A stretch of 32,329 bases of DNA from Candidatus Shapirobacteria bacterium GW2011_GWF2_37_20 (GCA_000989305.1 LBTB01000007.1:1-32329), one strand, 5' to 3'; shown: positions 1-7,103, numbered from the stretch's first letter. A program made the numbers and translations. Notes: generated from the sequence alone by a model not told the origin.

Positions 1-18
1 TCAAAGCAAAAAGGTAGT

Positions 19-141
19 TTAAGGCTTCAGAATCATTTCTTTTCCACAACAGACCAAGGTTCCACCGCCAACCCGAGTTACGCTCACTTCATTTTTGCAA
101 ACCGTACAAAAATATTTTTCTCCAATTTTTTTTACTGCCAT
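19..141 (-). CDS. Desulforedoxin-like iron-binding mini-protein (40 aa)
   Basis: A 40-residue protein with the four-cysteine pattern of the desulfoferrodoxin N-terminal (desulforedoxin) domain: C12-T-V-C15 followed by the adjacent pair C31-C32 in LVCCGKEM. In that family the four cysteines bind one iron in an FeS4 site, and the free-standing domain is usually linked to superoxide or redox handling. The reading frame opens at ATG 141 and closes with TAA at 19-21, so the gene is complete, and its length matches stand-alone desulforedoxins (about 36 to 45 residues). No Shine-Dalgarno is visible. It diverges from the small plus-strand gene at 170 across 28 bases that must carry both promoters. 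The cysteine spacing makes the family call fairly safe; the partner and physiological role are not visible. Confidence 0.75.
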   Translation of the reverse strand: MAVKKIGEKYFCTVCKNEVSVTRVGGGTLVCCGKEMILKP

Positions 142-157
142 AATCAATTATAACCCG

Positions 158-163
158 TATAAT
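158..163 (+). promoter_or_regulatory. -10 box of a leaderless gene
   Basis: A perfect TATAAT ends 6 bases before ATG 170, so transcription would begin at or next to the start codon. No convincing -35 box is seen. The same geometry recurs at many other genes in the window. Confidence 0.6.
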
Positions 164-169
164 ACTAAT

Positions 170-316
170 ATGAGTGAAACCCAACCAATGTCCGATTCCG
201 CCAAGGCCGAAGCTATTAAAAAGTTAATCAATAAGATTCAGGGTATGGATGACACAAACACTCCCACCGTTGAACCAACTGCACCAACTACTCCCTTAAG
301 CCCTATCGATAAGTAA
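170..316 (+). CDS. Small charged hypothetical protein (48 aa)
   Basis: The protein begins MSETQPMSDSAKAEAIKK and ends in a threonine- and proline-rich low-complexity tail (TPTVEPTAPTTPLSP). The frame is open further upstream to ATG 95, but that would run through the promoter and into the antisense of the desulforedoxin gene. ATG 170 lies 6 bases after a perfect TATAAT box, so I chose it. There is a short predicted helix (residues 10-27) and no membrane segment or metal site. Its 3' end overlaps the convergent methylase gene by 14 bases. I do not recognise the family; function unknown. Confidence 0.5.
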   Translation: MSETQPMSDSAKAEAIKKLINKIQGMDDTNTPTVEPTAPTTPLSPIDK

Positions 317-905
317 AAAATTCTTTTTCCAACTCCCTTATCTCTTTTTTATCTAATTTAAAATCTTCCCTTGTCTTGCCAAAGTTTCCCGGGGAGGTGG
401 ATCGCTGTCTGTCAACCTCGTACATTAATATTGCCGCAGTCACAGATATGTTCAAGCTCTGCACCATTCCTTTCATGGGGATATATACTTTCACATCCGC
501 CCCTTTAATTGCTTCTTCTGATAAGCCCCGATGTTCGTTTCCCAGCACTATCGCTATCTTTTTCCCTAAATATCTATTGTCGGAAATCTTTTTCGCTTCT
601 TTGTCCAATACCGTTGCATAAATTTTGTATCCGTCTTTTTTCAATTCCTGATAGCACTCGTCAATATTTTTAAATATTTTAAAGCTCAACCACTTATTAG
701 CACTACTCGATGAAGCCTTGCCAATCCTTTTTGGGTTAATTATTTTCTCTTTAGAGTAAACCAAATATATTTTTTGAAAACCAAAAGCATCTGCTGTCCT
801 CCATACTGCGGCTGCATTATGTGGATCAGCAATATTCTCCAAAACAATCACCCCCTCCTGTCTATTATTTATTATTTTTTTAATTTTTTCCTGTCTTGTT
901 GTCAT
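303..905 (-). CDS. TrmH/SpoU family RNA 2'-O-methyltransferase
   Basis: A SPOUT-fold methyltransferase that moves a methyl group from S-adenosylmethionine to a ribose 2'-OH in tRNA or rRNA. The three TrmH-family motifs are present in order: motif 1 VLENIADPHNAAAVWRTAD near the N-terminus (the Asn and Arg are the usual catalytic and RNA-contact residues), motif 2 IVLGNEHRGLS, and motif 3 IPMKGMVQSLNISVTAAI, which forms the knotted SAM-binding site. With about 200 residues it is the size of TrmH (tRNA Gm18 methylase), without the N-terminal L30e-like domain of RlmB-type enzymes. I start at ATG 905 (MTTRQEKIKK); the frame stays open to 944, but that would overlap the upstream gene by more. It is the last gene of a minus-strand run with the genes at 911 and 1157. 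The target RNA cannot be told from the sequence. Confidence 0.85.
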   Translation of the reverse strand: MTTRQEKIKKIINNRQEGVIVLENIADPHNAAAVWRTADAFGFQKIYLVYSKEKIINPKRIGKASSSSANKWLSFKIFKNIDECYQELKKDGYKIYATVLDKEAKKISDNRYLGKKIAIVLGNEHRGLSEEAIKGADVKVYIPMKGMVQSLNISVTAAILMYEVDRQRSTSPGNFGKTREDFKLDKKEIRELEKEFFTYR

Positions 906-910
906 TTTTA

Positions 911-1156
911 TTAATAAAGCATAAGGGCGTTTATGTCCGTCCACGTATGAGCTTCATTTGTTGATATTTTTCTAACGACTATCTCCGCCGTATGTCCTAG
1001 ATATTCATTATGGCTTTCGACAGTATTCAAAGCCACTCTTCTGTAAATTCCGGTCATTTCTTCTGCCGGTGTTTTATATAAAATTTTTTCGCACTCAGGA
1101 CAGAAGACTAAAAATCTGACATTATTCTCAATTTCTATAGTTATAAATTTTGTCAC
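911..1156 (-). CDS. Hypothetical protein with one CPEC motif (81 aa)
   Basis: A short soluble protein with a single CPEC pair around residue 20 (FLVFCPECEKILY). Only one CxxC is present, so it is not a complete zinc ribbon unless it dimerises. There is no signal peptide or membrane segment. The gene begins at ATG 1156, immediately next to the stop of the DUF4342 gene (ending at 1157), and it ends 5 bases before the methylase start, so the three genes are probably co-transcribed. I do not recognise the family. Confidence 0.55.
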   Translation of the reverse strand: MTKFITIEIENNVRFLVFCPECEKILYKTPAEEMTGIYRRVALNTVESHNEYLGHTAEIVVRKISTNEAHTWTDINALMLY

Positions 1157-1411
1157 TTATGTTCTTTTAACCCTAAGCGTACATTCAGTCAGAAGTGCCG
1201 CAATGGCACCTACTGCCGCCAAAGGGGGGAGCAGGGCCGCTCCAATAATTCCCACTGTCAGTGGTAGTACCAAGATTACTTTCCCTTTTTTGTTTTCAAT
1301 CGTAATTTCTCGGACATTACCCTCCTTGATCAACTCCTTAATTTTTTTAAGTAATTCCTCTCCACTAACCTTAAAAGAATCTTCCTTGACCTTTTTAGTT
1401 TTTGTTTTCAT
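1157..1411 (-). CDS. DUF4342-type protein (84 aa)
   Basis: The protein has a lysine-rich N-terminus, a helix-strand segment (GEELLKKIKELIKEGNVREITI), a basic strand (ENKKGKVILVLPLT) and then a hydrophobic stretch (VGIIGAALLPPLAAVGAIAAL) long enough to enter a membrane. This matches the DUF4342 family, found next to varied housekeeping genes in many bacteria; its function is unknown. The hydrophobic tail suggests membrane association. It is the first gene of the minus-strand run that continues with 911-1156 and the TrmH-like gene. Confidence 0.7.
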   Translation of the reverse strand: MKTKTKKVKEDSFKVSGEELLKKIKELIKEGNVREITIENKKGKVILVLPLTVGIIGAALLPPLAAVGAIAALLTECTLRVKRT

Positions 1412-1453
1412 GGTCTATTTTACCTCTAAAATCTAAAATCACCTTTCCTGTCT

Positions 1454-1978
1454 CTACTTTCCATATTTTTCCTCATACCTTTCCTTCATCGAATACACAC
1501 ACCCACAAAAAAACTGTTTATAAAATCCGCTGGTTTTCAAATCACAACATATTTCTTTTGGCTTCCAAAACTTTACCTTATATTTTTTAGCTATATTTTC
1601 GGCAATTTTTTCTATTTTTTCCTGATCCTGATATTCGCTTGTTACCAGTGTTGAGGAAAAAGTGTCAAAACCCTTTTCTGCCGCATATTTTCCCGTCGCC
1701 CCCAGTCTTAAATTCCAACATTTTATACATCTGTTTGGTTTTTGTGTATCATCACCGACTTTCTCGAAATACTCTCTTGGTTTCCAGTTAGGAATGATAA
1801 TTTTAATTCCACTCTCTGACGCTACTTTCTGCATCGCCTTCAGCCTGGTACTATATTCTGCCCTTGGGTGAATATTGGGGTTGTAATAAAAGATAGTTAC
1901 CTCAAAATAATTTTCCCTTGCTGATTCCAAAAATTTTAGGGCACAATCTGCACAACAAGCGTGTAGTAATAATTTCAT
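1454..1978 (-). CDS. queH: Epoxyqueuosine reductase QueH
   Basis: QueH is the non-cobalamin enzyme that reduces epoxyqueuosine to queuosine at tRNA position 34. The diagnostic N-terminal motif HACCADC (residues 6-12) gives the CCxxC cysteines. It is followed by YNPNIHPRAEYSTR, the CIKCWNLR pair, the FSSTLVTSEYQ segment and the C-terminal FFCGCVYS cysteines. In the family these cysteines carry an iron-sulfur cluster and a neighbouring metal or redox site. At 174 residues the length is typical. It starts at ATG 1978, 16 bases from the divergent gene at 1995. No other queuosine gene is visible here, so the cell may salvage a precursor or keep the rest elsewhere. Confidence 0.92.
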   Translation of the reverse strand: MKLLLHACCADCALKFLESARENYFEVTIFYYNPNIHPRAEYSTRLKAMQKVASESGIKIIIPNWKPREYFEKVGDDTQKPNRCIKCWNLRLGATGKYAAEKGFDTFSSTLVTSEYQDQEKIEKIAENIAKKYKVKFWKPKEICCDLKTSGFYKQFFCGCVYSMKERYEEKYGK

Positions 1979-1982
1979 AGTC

Positions 1983-1988
1983 TATAAT
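1983..1988 (+). promoter_or_regulatory. -10 box of a leaderless gene
   Basis: TATAAT ends 6 bases before ATG 1995, the same spacing as at position 170. No Shine-Dalgarno and no clear -35 box. Confidence 0.55.
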
Positions 1989-1994
1989 TGATTC

Positions 1995-2288
1995 ATGAAG
2001 AAAAAAACAAAAAAAATAGCTACCCCCTATACCAGAAAAGACATACTGGCAGTGGGTTTAATCATCTTTTTTTCTTTGCTTATTCTATCAGCTTTGGCTT
2101 ATTGGAAAATTTCCCCCTCAACTTACCGTGAATTTGACACTACTTGTCAACACTTCTCTTATGAAGATTGCATGCGTTGGTTTTATAACACCAAACCCTA
2201 TTTCACTAAAGTCTCCCTTGGCGGTCTCATCCTGGCTGTTCTTGCTTTAATCACTACCCTGGTTTTCTATTTTCGAAAAAAGAAATAA
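1995..2288 (+). CDS. Small two-pass membrane protein (97 aa)
   Basis: A very lysine-rich N-terminus (MKKKTKKIATPYTRK) is followed by a transmembrane helix at about residues 18-37. A loop of about 35 residues carries two cysteines (TTCQHFSYEDCMRW). A second helix spans about residues 72-92 and the protein ends FRKKK. The positive-inside rule puts both ends in the cytoplasm and the loop outside, where the two cysteines could form a disulfide. ATG 1995 sits 6 bases after TATAAT. It is divergent from queH and lies just upstream of the tRNA genes. No family recognised. Confidence 0.65.
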   Translation: MKKKTKKIATPYTRKDILAVGLIIFFSLLILSALAYWKISPSTYREFDTTCQHFSYEDCMRWFYNTKPYFTKVSLGGLILAVLALITTLVFYFRKKK

Positions 2289-2290
2289 AT

Positions 2291-2377
2291 TGGCGGAGGG
2301 TAGAGGATTTGAACCTCTGCGGGATTGCTCCCACACGCTTTCGAAGCGAGCGCCATAAACCACTCGGCCAACCCTCC
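2291..2377 (-). tRNA. tRNA-Ser (anticodon CGA)
   Basis: An 87-base class II tRNA with acceptor stem GGAGGGT/ACCCTCC, D-arm GGCCGAGTGGTTTATGGC, anticodon loop TTCGAAA (anticodon CGA, reading UCG), a long variable arm with a GGGA/TCCC stem, a T-arm containing GGTTCAAATCC and an encoded CCA at 2291-2293. The long variable arm is the serine hallmark. The anticodon stem has one T-T mismatch. Confidence 0.92.
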
Positions 2378-2388
2378 ATTGAAAAATG

Positions 2389-2460
2389 TGCGCCTACTGA
2401 GAATCGAACTCAGATCAACGGTTCCGCAAACCGCTATTCTATCCGTTAAACTATGGGCGC
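2389..2460 (-). tRNA. tRNA-Arg (anticodon GCG)
   Basis: A class I tRNA with acceptor GCGCCCA against TAGGCGC (one C-A mismatch), anticodon stem GCGGT/ACCGT, loop TTGCGGA (anticodon GCG, reading CGC and CGU) and T-arm CTGAGTTCGATTCTCAG. The discriminator is A, and CCA is not encoded. C35 and A73 fit arginine identity. Most bacteria read CGN with an A34 (inosine) tRNA-Arg, so G34 here is noteworthy. It lies 11 bases upstream of the tRNA-Ser(CGA) gene in transcription direction. Confidence 0.85.
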
Positions 2461-2478
2461 AAGCTGTTGAATTATACC

Positions 2479-3027
2479 TTAATTACCCTTTTTTGTCCCT
2501 TCGCGATCCTCAAGGGGCAAACGGGCGGCAAACCACTTCGTTAATCTGTCCACAAAAGTCGGAGATGATTCCAACATGGGAATTCTCTTAATCACAATTT
2601 CTTTTAATTTCTCCTGATCTTTAGGATCGATAACCAGAGAAATTTGTTGAGGAAAACGCAAGCTGGTTCCAAAACAAATTGTTTCGTTTGACAAAGATTT
2701 TTTAAACCAAAATCTTTTTAAAACTGCCCATTCATAACGCAATTCACCAAAATACAGTCCTCTGTTCGTTAATTTATTTTTCACGGTTCCCGGAGGCACC
2801 GAAGACAAAGCATAGGCTAAAAATAATACAGAAATTAAGGCCATTATTAAAAAAAATTCTTTAATGAAGATTAAAATCACTGAAACCAAAATTAAAATAG
2901 CTACCGCTGTTACCCAAAAATCTTTGGTTTTTCTTTGATAAGCTCTCTCCGGGGCACTCCACTCAAAAAGAACCTTTTCTTCGTTTAAATCCACTGACTC
3001 ATTTTCTGGTATTTTGTCCACTTCCAT
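2479..3027 (-). CDS. Membrane protein of unknown function (182 aa)
   Basis: An acidic cytosolic N-terminus of about 35 residues leads into two adjacent transmembrane helices (about residues 38-55 and 58-76, WVTAVAILILVSVILIF and FLIMALISVLFLAYALS). A soluble C-terminal domain of about 100 residues follows, with strand-rich segments such as NRGLYFGELRYEWAVLKRFWF. This layout resembles small bacterial proteins with a PH-like cytosolic domain, but I cannot confirm that. ATG 3027 has TATCAT (complement of 3035-3040) ending 7 bases upstream, so the gene may be leaderless. It is transcribed toward the two minus-strand tRNAs. Confidence 0.65.
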   Translation of the reverse strand: MEVDKIPENESVDLNEEKVLFEWSAPERAYQRKTKDFWVTAVAILILVSVILIFIKEFFLIMALISVLFLAYALSSVPPGTVKNKLTNRGLYFGELRYEWAVLKRFWFKKSLSNETICFGTSLRFPQQISLVIDPKDQEKLKEIVIKRIPMLESSPTFVDRLTKWFAARLPLEDREGTKKGN

Positions 3028-3081
3028 TGAAATAATGATAAAGCATTTGGTTTAAATTTGATATACTTGTGGAGTCTTTTT

Positions 3082-3169
3082 GGAAGGGTGCGCCGAATGG
3101 TAAGGCACGGGTTTGCTAAACCCGCGTCTCGTAAGAGGCATGGGGGTTCGACTCCCCCCCCTTCCGCCA
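3082..3169 (+). tRNA. tRNA-Ser (anticodon GCT), integration target
   Basis: An 88-base class II tRNA with acceptor GGAAGGG/CCCTTCC, D-arm CGCCGAATGGTAAGGCAC, anticodon stem CGGGT/ACCCG with loop TTGCTAA (anticodon GCT, reading AGC and AGU), a variable arm with a CTC/GAG stem, T-arm GGGGGTTCGACTCCCCC and an encoded CCA at 3167-3169. Its last seven bases begin the direct repeat that recurs at 22542, so this gene appears to be the attachment site of the integrated element; the tRNA itself stays intact. Confidence 0.93.
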
Positions 3170-3203
3170 AAGGGTCAAAGTTCTAGACGACCCCAGTGGT
3201 ATA
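3163..3203 (+). repeat. attL: left direct repeat at tRNA-Ser 3' end
   Basis: The repeat begins TCCGCCAAAGGGTCAAAG, includes the last 7 bases of tRNA-Ser, and matches 22542-22582 at 38 of 41 positions with the first 23 exact. It contains an inverted pair GGGTC (3172-3176) and GACCC (3189-3193) conserved in both copies. A palindrome TGGTATACCA (3197-3206) is present only in this copy. Confidence 0.75.
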
Positions 3204-3376
3204 CCATATTTTCTCTAACCTACCTTAATTTATTCTTAATTTTCAACATTTTTCGCTAAAATAGCCTGTAATAAAGAAAAACAAAGATGGTCTAAAAATA
3301 TAATTAATTAGCGAATTAATTTAAGTTAACAACCTGTAAATAGAGGTTTAATTGAGTCCAGAGCGAAGAGCCATCA
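3204..3376. other. Non-coding left end with a promoter-like copy of the right flank
   Basis: I see no gene here. Weaker similarity to the right-hand copy continues past the repeat core: a CAACATTTTT block followed by ATAGCCTGTAATA at 3262-3274 corresponds to ATAGCCTATAATA at 22638-22650. On the right this is the -10 region of the S66 peptidase gene. On the left it faces no open reading frame. Two small inverted repeats follow, around AATTAATTAGCGAATTAATT and AACCT (3331-3335)/AGGTT (3344-3348). Confidence 0.5.
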
Positions 3377-3661
3377 TTATTTTTTACACCAAGTTGTATC
3401 CATATAATTTGAAGCAACACACTTACAATATCTAAACATTTCCCAATTTTCATCTTGATTCATTTGGATATGTCCAGCAAAAAATACTTCGGACCTTTGG
3501 TTTAAACAATCCTCAAATTTAACTCTTTCATTCACCACTTCTCTTTGTAAATTTACCCAATATTTTATATTGTCACCACCATAGGTCAAATATCCTGATA
3601 GCTGTAAAAATAAGTATGTAATAATGATACCGCTTATAAAACTAATAAATATTTTTTTCAT
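3377..3661 (-). CDS. Small exported or membrane-anchored protein (94 aa)
   Basis: The N-terminus MKKIFISFISGIIITYLFLQ is a signal anchor: two lysines and then a hydrophobic helix to about residue 22. The remaining 70 residues are soluble, with four cysteines (C51 and the C-terminal C81, C83 and C92 in the YCKC and WCKK segments) that could form disulfides outside the membrane. This is one of the few genes here with a clear ribosome binding site: AAGGAG ends about 7 bases before the ATG. It is the gene nearest the left end of the element and points out toward attL. No homologous family recognised. Confidence 0.6.
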   Translation of the reverse strand: MKKIFISFISGIIITYLFLQLSGYLTYGGDNIKYWVNLQREVVNERVKFEDCLNQRSEVFFAGHIQMNQDENWEMFRYCKCVASNYMDTTWCKK

Positions 3662-3767
3662 TTGTTTACTCCTTTTTTGGTTTTTTTATAAAATATTAAT
3701 AAGTTACTCTCAGTTAACAAAATTGAATGATTATATTATTATGAACTATTTTGAAAAGATGTTTACT

Positions 3768-5093
3768 CTAATTCTTGATACTAAGTACCTTGTTATGAAG
3801 TAAAAACCTAGTTTTAATTGCCAACAGAATTTTTATCCTATCTTCAGCCGATCCCGCCTTAAGAACATGGAGTAAATATTCTTTAGCTGTATTTCGATCA
3901 AGAGGATCTTTTTGAGGATAGTCGAATTGATTTAAATTTCCAGCTAAAAATTCTTGATGAAGCACCTCACCCCTAAGGGAGTGAAATCTTTCAATTTCAT
4001 CCTTTAGTTGGCTAGTTAATAATTTTTCGTCTAATTTAATTTCATCAATATGAGCTATCAATTGTTGGATTAAATCTTCCTCGGTAATATATGGTTCGTC
4101 GCAGTCATAATCGACATGTCTACCACAGTGGTAGTAGATATATTTTCGAACACTACCGTATTTTGATTTTTTATATTTTTCTTCCGCCGTTATCCATTCT
4201 CCACAACTGCCGCATTTACATAACCCCCTAAAAGGAAATAGTTTTTTATTCCATTCCTTTGGTGGAACGTATAGTTGTTTTTGAGCTTTCTCAAAAATTT
4301 CCCTAGTAATTAATGGCTCATGATTTCCGTGGTAAATTGTTCCCCCAAATTCAAACTCTCCGTAATAATAGGTATTTTTTAATAGTTTATAAATTTTACT
4401 TAATGCCAGTGGTTTACCAGATCTAGTGGTAAAACCAATTTTATCCAGCCATATTTTTATTACTCTGCCACTTTGACCTTTATTGGCCACTCGATCAAAT
4501 ATCTGTTTAACAATTGGTGACCTTTCCTTATCAATTTCGACATAACTAATCCGGTTGTAACTCATAACATTTAAATATCCCAGTGGTGCAATATTTGGTC
4601 TCCATCCAGCTTCGCATTTGGCTTTCATGCCTCTTTTAACATTGATACCCCGGTTATCATTTTCCAGTTTAGCTTGAGAACAGAGAATCATGAGTAAAAA
4701 TTTTTCATTGGGATTGTTGGAAAAAGATTGAGAATATGTCCTAATCGTTTGTAATTTTCCCTGATCCATCAAATCGACCAGAGTACCCAGGTCGCCAGCA
4801 TTTCGACTTAATCTGTCAGGGGCCCAGGTAAGAATGGCGTTGAAAATACCATTTTTAATATCTATTAATAGTTGATTAAAAACTGGCCTTAGCCCTGAAG
4901 ATTTAGCAGAGTGACTTTCTTGGCGGATTTCTTTAATAAATAAAGTCTCTCTTTCTGCCAGGGTTTTCATCTCATTTATTTGAGATTCGATTGACATGGC
5001 TTGCCGTTCGTCAGATTCCGATGATTTTCGGGCGTAAAGACAATAGACAATATCATCTTTTTGCTGGACAGTTCCACTCTTTTTATTAGTCAT
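3768..5093 (-). CDS. Serine recombinase/integrase (resolvase + recombinase + zinc ribbon)
   Basis: A 441-residue serine recombinase, the probable integrase of the element. The N-terminal resolvase domain (about residues 15-155) has the catalytic serine in CLYARKSSE (S24) and the conserved arginines in APDRLSR (R94, R97). A Recombinase domain follows (about 170-275), then a zinc ribbon with C294, C297, C323 and C331 and a helical C-terminal tail. Serine integrases make paired staggered breaks through a phosphoserine link and recombine attP with attB without homology repair. The size is at the short end for large serine integrases (usually about 450-600 residues). A TATAGT box (complement of 5102-5107) ends 8 bases before ATG 5093, so the transcript may be leaderless. 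It lies about 560 bases from attL, as expected for an integrase. Confidence 0.9.
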   Translation of the reverse strand: MTNKKSGTVQQKDDIVYCLYARKSSESDERQAMSIESQINEMKTLAERETLFIKEIRQESHSAKSSGLRPVFNQLLIDIKNGIFNAILTWAPDRLSRNAGDLGTLVDLMDQGKLQTIRTYSQSFSNNPNEKFLLMILCSQAKLENDNRGINVKRGMKAKCEAGWRPNIAPLGYLNVMSYNRISYVEIDKERSPIVKQIFDRVANKGQSGRVIKIWLDKIGFTTRSGKPLALSKIYKLLKNTYYYGEFEFGGTIYHGNHEPLITREIFEKAQKQLYVPPKEWNKKLFPFRGLCKCGSCGEWITAEEKYKKSKYGSVRKYIYYHCGRHVDYDCDEPYITEEDLIQQLIAHIDEIKLDEKLLTSQLKDEIERFHSLRGEVLHQEFLAGNLNQFDYPQKDPLDRNTAKEYLLHVLKAGSAEDRIKILLAIKTRFLLHNKVLSIKN

Positions 5094-5138
5094 TGGTAAT
5101 GACTATACCGCAGTTTTGACTAAAGTCCAGATGATGAA

Positions 5139-5516
5139 TTATTCGGTTATCATTTTATCCCCCGGTTTAGGATTTTCGTTTAATATAAAATTAACACCAA
5201 AAGGTACTTTTGAAGATTCGTGAGAGGAAGTATTTATAATGATATTTTTTTCTCTATAAGCCTGATGGTGATGTTTAAGCCAAAAAATTATGGCCGTTAA
5301 ATTTCCCTCTTTAATTTTTTTTATTAATTGAGATTCAGCTAAATCATTTATAAAATTAGTTCCATTGCCCAATACAACATTGGATTTTTTTCTAAATTTT
5401 TCATTTTCTTTTCGCCAGCGGTAGTAGGTTGCTCGACTAATACCAGCCTGTTGGCAAGCAATTTGAACTATGGGTGTAGTTTTTAAGCATTTAATTACTT
5501 TTCTTTTATTTCTCAT
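5139..5516 (-). CDS. Helix-turn-helix protein, terminase-small-subunit-like (125 aa)
   Basis: The N-terminal 40 residues form a homeodomain-like HTH (IVQIACQQAGISRATYYRWRKENEKF), like those of transposase-associated and phage small-terminase proteins. After a linker come a helical stretch (LIKKIKEGNLTAIIFWLKHHHQAYREK) and a disordered tail. The ending NLTAIIFWLKHH.AYR is typical of small phage-type HTH proteins whose genes accompany ParB/methyltransferase genes. Its ATG (5516) overlaps the end of the methyltransferase gene by 11 bases, so the two are translationally coupled. No large terminase follows, so a packaging role is doubtful. Regulation of, or DNA binding for, the neighbouring recombinase or methyltransferase is an alternative. 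Confidence 0.65.
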   Translation of the reverse strand: MRNKRKVIKCLKTTPIVQIACQQAGISRATYYRWRKENEKFRKKSNVVLGNGTNFINDLAESQLIKKIKEGNLTAIIFWLKHHHQAYREKNIIINTSSHESSKVPFGVNFILNENPKPGDKMITE

Positions 5517-6843
5517 CTAATATTGCCTTAAACCCAGTTAAATTTTCCCAGCGTTTTTTAATAACTTCGACGTAAGCTGGACATTTTTCCATAACAAAGC
5601 AACGCCGTTTCATTTTGGTGGCGGCAATTAAGGTGCTGCCACTACCACCAAAAGGTTCAATGATTAAATCACTCCTTTTGGTTAAGACTTTTATATAGGG
5701 GATTAGTATTTCAAGGGGCTTTGTTCCAAAAACTACTCCCTGTCCGGAACTGGCCTCGTCCGAAGCTTTATATTCGATAAAGTCTGTCGGCTGATACTTT
5801 TTACCCTTGTCATATCCTTCCCATTGAGGACTTCCTTTAATAGCAAAAAGGGCGGTTTCATATTCCTCCTGAAGACCTTCTGTTTCCTCCTCTAAATTAA
5901 ACTCAATATCGGTGTCCGGAGAGGCTCCGACCATGGCAATGTCGTGTTTTGAGAAAAATTTGTATTTGGCAGAAAAGCCCTGGCTGCGGTTTGGAAGATG
6001 CCAAACGAGCATATTTTTTACTCGCCAATACTTCTCCATTTCGGCCCAAATGATTCTGAGGTTTTTCCAGTTTTCATAAACGATTATGGAGAAGTTTTCC
6101 TTTTGAATTTTGGCAATATTAGCCATCCATAATTCAGTGAAATTTTCGGGGAGTGAATCGGTGCCAAGGTATTTACGGTTTTGTTTTTGACCAAAGCCTT
6201 TTGTTGGTTGTCCATCCCTCTTTTTATCTTTTAGATAATTCAAAAGATAAGGTGGGTCGGTAAAGCACATATCGGCTTTTTCATCACTCATTAATTTCAA
6301 AACATCCTCTTCTTTGGTTGAGTCGCCAACCATGAGCTTGGAATCACCTAATAGCCAAATGTCACCCTCTTTGGTATTAACTTCGTCAACTCCTGCTTTC
6401 TCTAAAGCTTTTTTTAAATTAAATTCTTCGGGAATATCTTCGATGTTAAAAATTTCGTCAAGATCTTCGGAATTAAAGCCGATATCTTTTAAAATATTTT
6501 CATCAAATTCTGCCAGTAACTTTAAATCAAATTCACCGGTGTTTTTATTTAAACGAAGATTTAGCTCTTTTTCCTTGTCGATGTCCGGGATATCAACATA
6601 AATTACCGGGACTTCCATAAAACCCAACTGTTTGGCAGCAAATAATCTGAAGTTACCGCCAATGATAATATTTTTTCTTTCAGGAGCAGAATTGGCAATA
6701 ATCGGATCAACTAATCCAAACCGTTTAATACTCTCCTTAAGATTGTTGGTCTGTTCCTTCGACCAACGCCTGGGGTTGTAATCGGGGGAAATTAAATCAT
6801 TAACACTTACTTTTACTGTTTTTATTTCATTTGAGTCAATCAT
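5506..6843 (-). CDS. ParB-domain / N4-N6 DNA methyltransferase fusion
   Basis: The N-terminal ParB/sulfiredoxin-like nuclease domain (about residues 8-100) carries the family motif GGNFRLFAAKQLG (62-74). The C-terminal part is an amino-methyltransferase with motif IV DPPY (196-199) first and the SAM-binding motif EPFGGSGST (396-404) last, the beta-class order, with a putative target-recognition insert of about 170 residues between them. It should methylate adenine N6 or cytosine N4 in a specific sequence. Such fusions are common in phages and integrative elements, where they protect DNA from host restriction. I choose ATG 6843 because AGGAG lies 7 bases upstream; the frame is open to ATG 6894 with no ribosome binding site. 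It overlaps the HTH gene by 11 bases and is divergent from hsdM. A hairpin that can mask the AGGAG is described separately. Confidence 0.87.
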   Translation of the reverse strand: MIDSNEIKTVKVSVNDLISPDYNPRRWSKEQTNNLKESIKRFGLVDPIIANSAPERKNIIIGGNFRLFAAKQLGFMEVPVIYVDIPDIDKEKELNLRLNKNTGEFDLKLLAEFDENILKDIGFNSEDLDEIFNIEDIPEEFNLKKALEKAGVDEVNTKEGDIWLLGDSKLMVGDSTKEEDVLKLMSDEKADMCFTDPPYLLNYLKDKKRDGQPTKGFGQKQNRKYLGTDSLPENFTELWMANIAKIQKENFSIIVYENWKNLRIIWAEMEKYWRVKNMLVWHLPNRSQGFSAKYKFFSKHDIAMVGASPDTDIEFNLEEETEGLQEEYETALFAIKGSPQWEGYDKGKKYQPTDFIEYKASDEASSGQGVVFGTKPLEILIPYIKVLTKRSDLIIEPFGGSGSTLIAATKMKRRCFVMEKCPAYVEVIKKRWENLTGFKAILDEK

Positions 6844-6850
6844 AAAAAAA

Positions 6851-6904
6851 CTCCTAAATTTATAATCTGCCGACTGACTATCGGTAGTTACCATTTTTTA
6901 GGAG
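6851..6904 (-). promoter_or_regulatory. Possible Shine-Dalgarno-masking hairpin before the ParB-methyltransferase
   Basis: On the mRNA strand an 8-base CTCCTAAA (complement of 6897-6904) can pair with TTTAGGAG (complement of 6851-6858), which contains the ribosome binding site of the gene starting at 6843. Between the arms is a second stem CCGA/TCGG (6870-6873 with 6881-6884). An in-frame upstream ATG (6894) begins just inside the outer stem, so ribosomes starting there would open the structure. The arrangement is visible; its regulatory use is inference. Confidence 0.45.
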
Positions 6905-7103
6905 CCGTAACATTTTTGACTCATCTCTCATAAGAGACAAGATAATAATAGCATAAGGAAAATATAAATCAAGCGGTAAATTCCATTATAAGTGATAACC
7001 CTTATAATCTTTTTGACAATATTTTGAATATTTTGCCTATTAAAAGAGTAAATATTTAATCCAATATTTTTTCTTTGTTTCAAGATTTTTATCTTTCGGG
7101 CGG

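Noticed and set aside
2325-2591. An 88-codon plus-strand frame.
   Set aside because: It runs through two tRNA genes and into the antisense of the membrane protein gene.
2985-3170. A 61-codon minus-strand frame.
   Set aside because: It lies almost entirely over tRNA-Ser(GCT) on the other strand; the tRNA explains the sequence.
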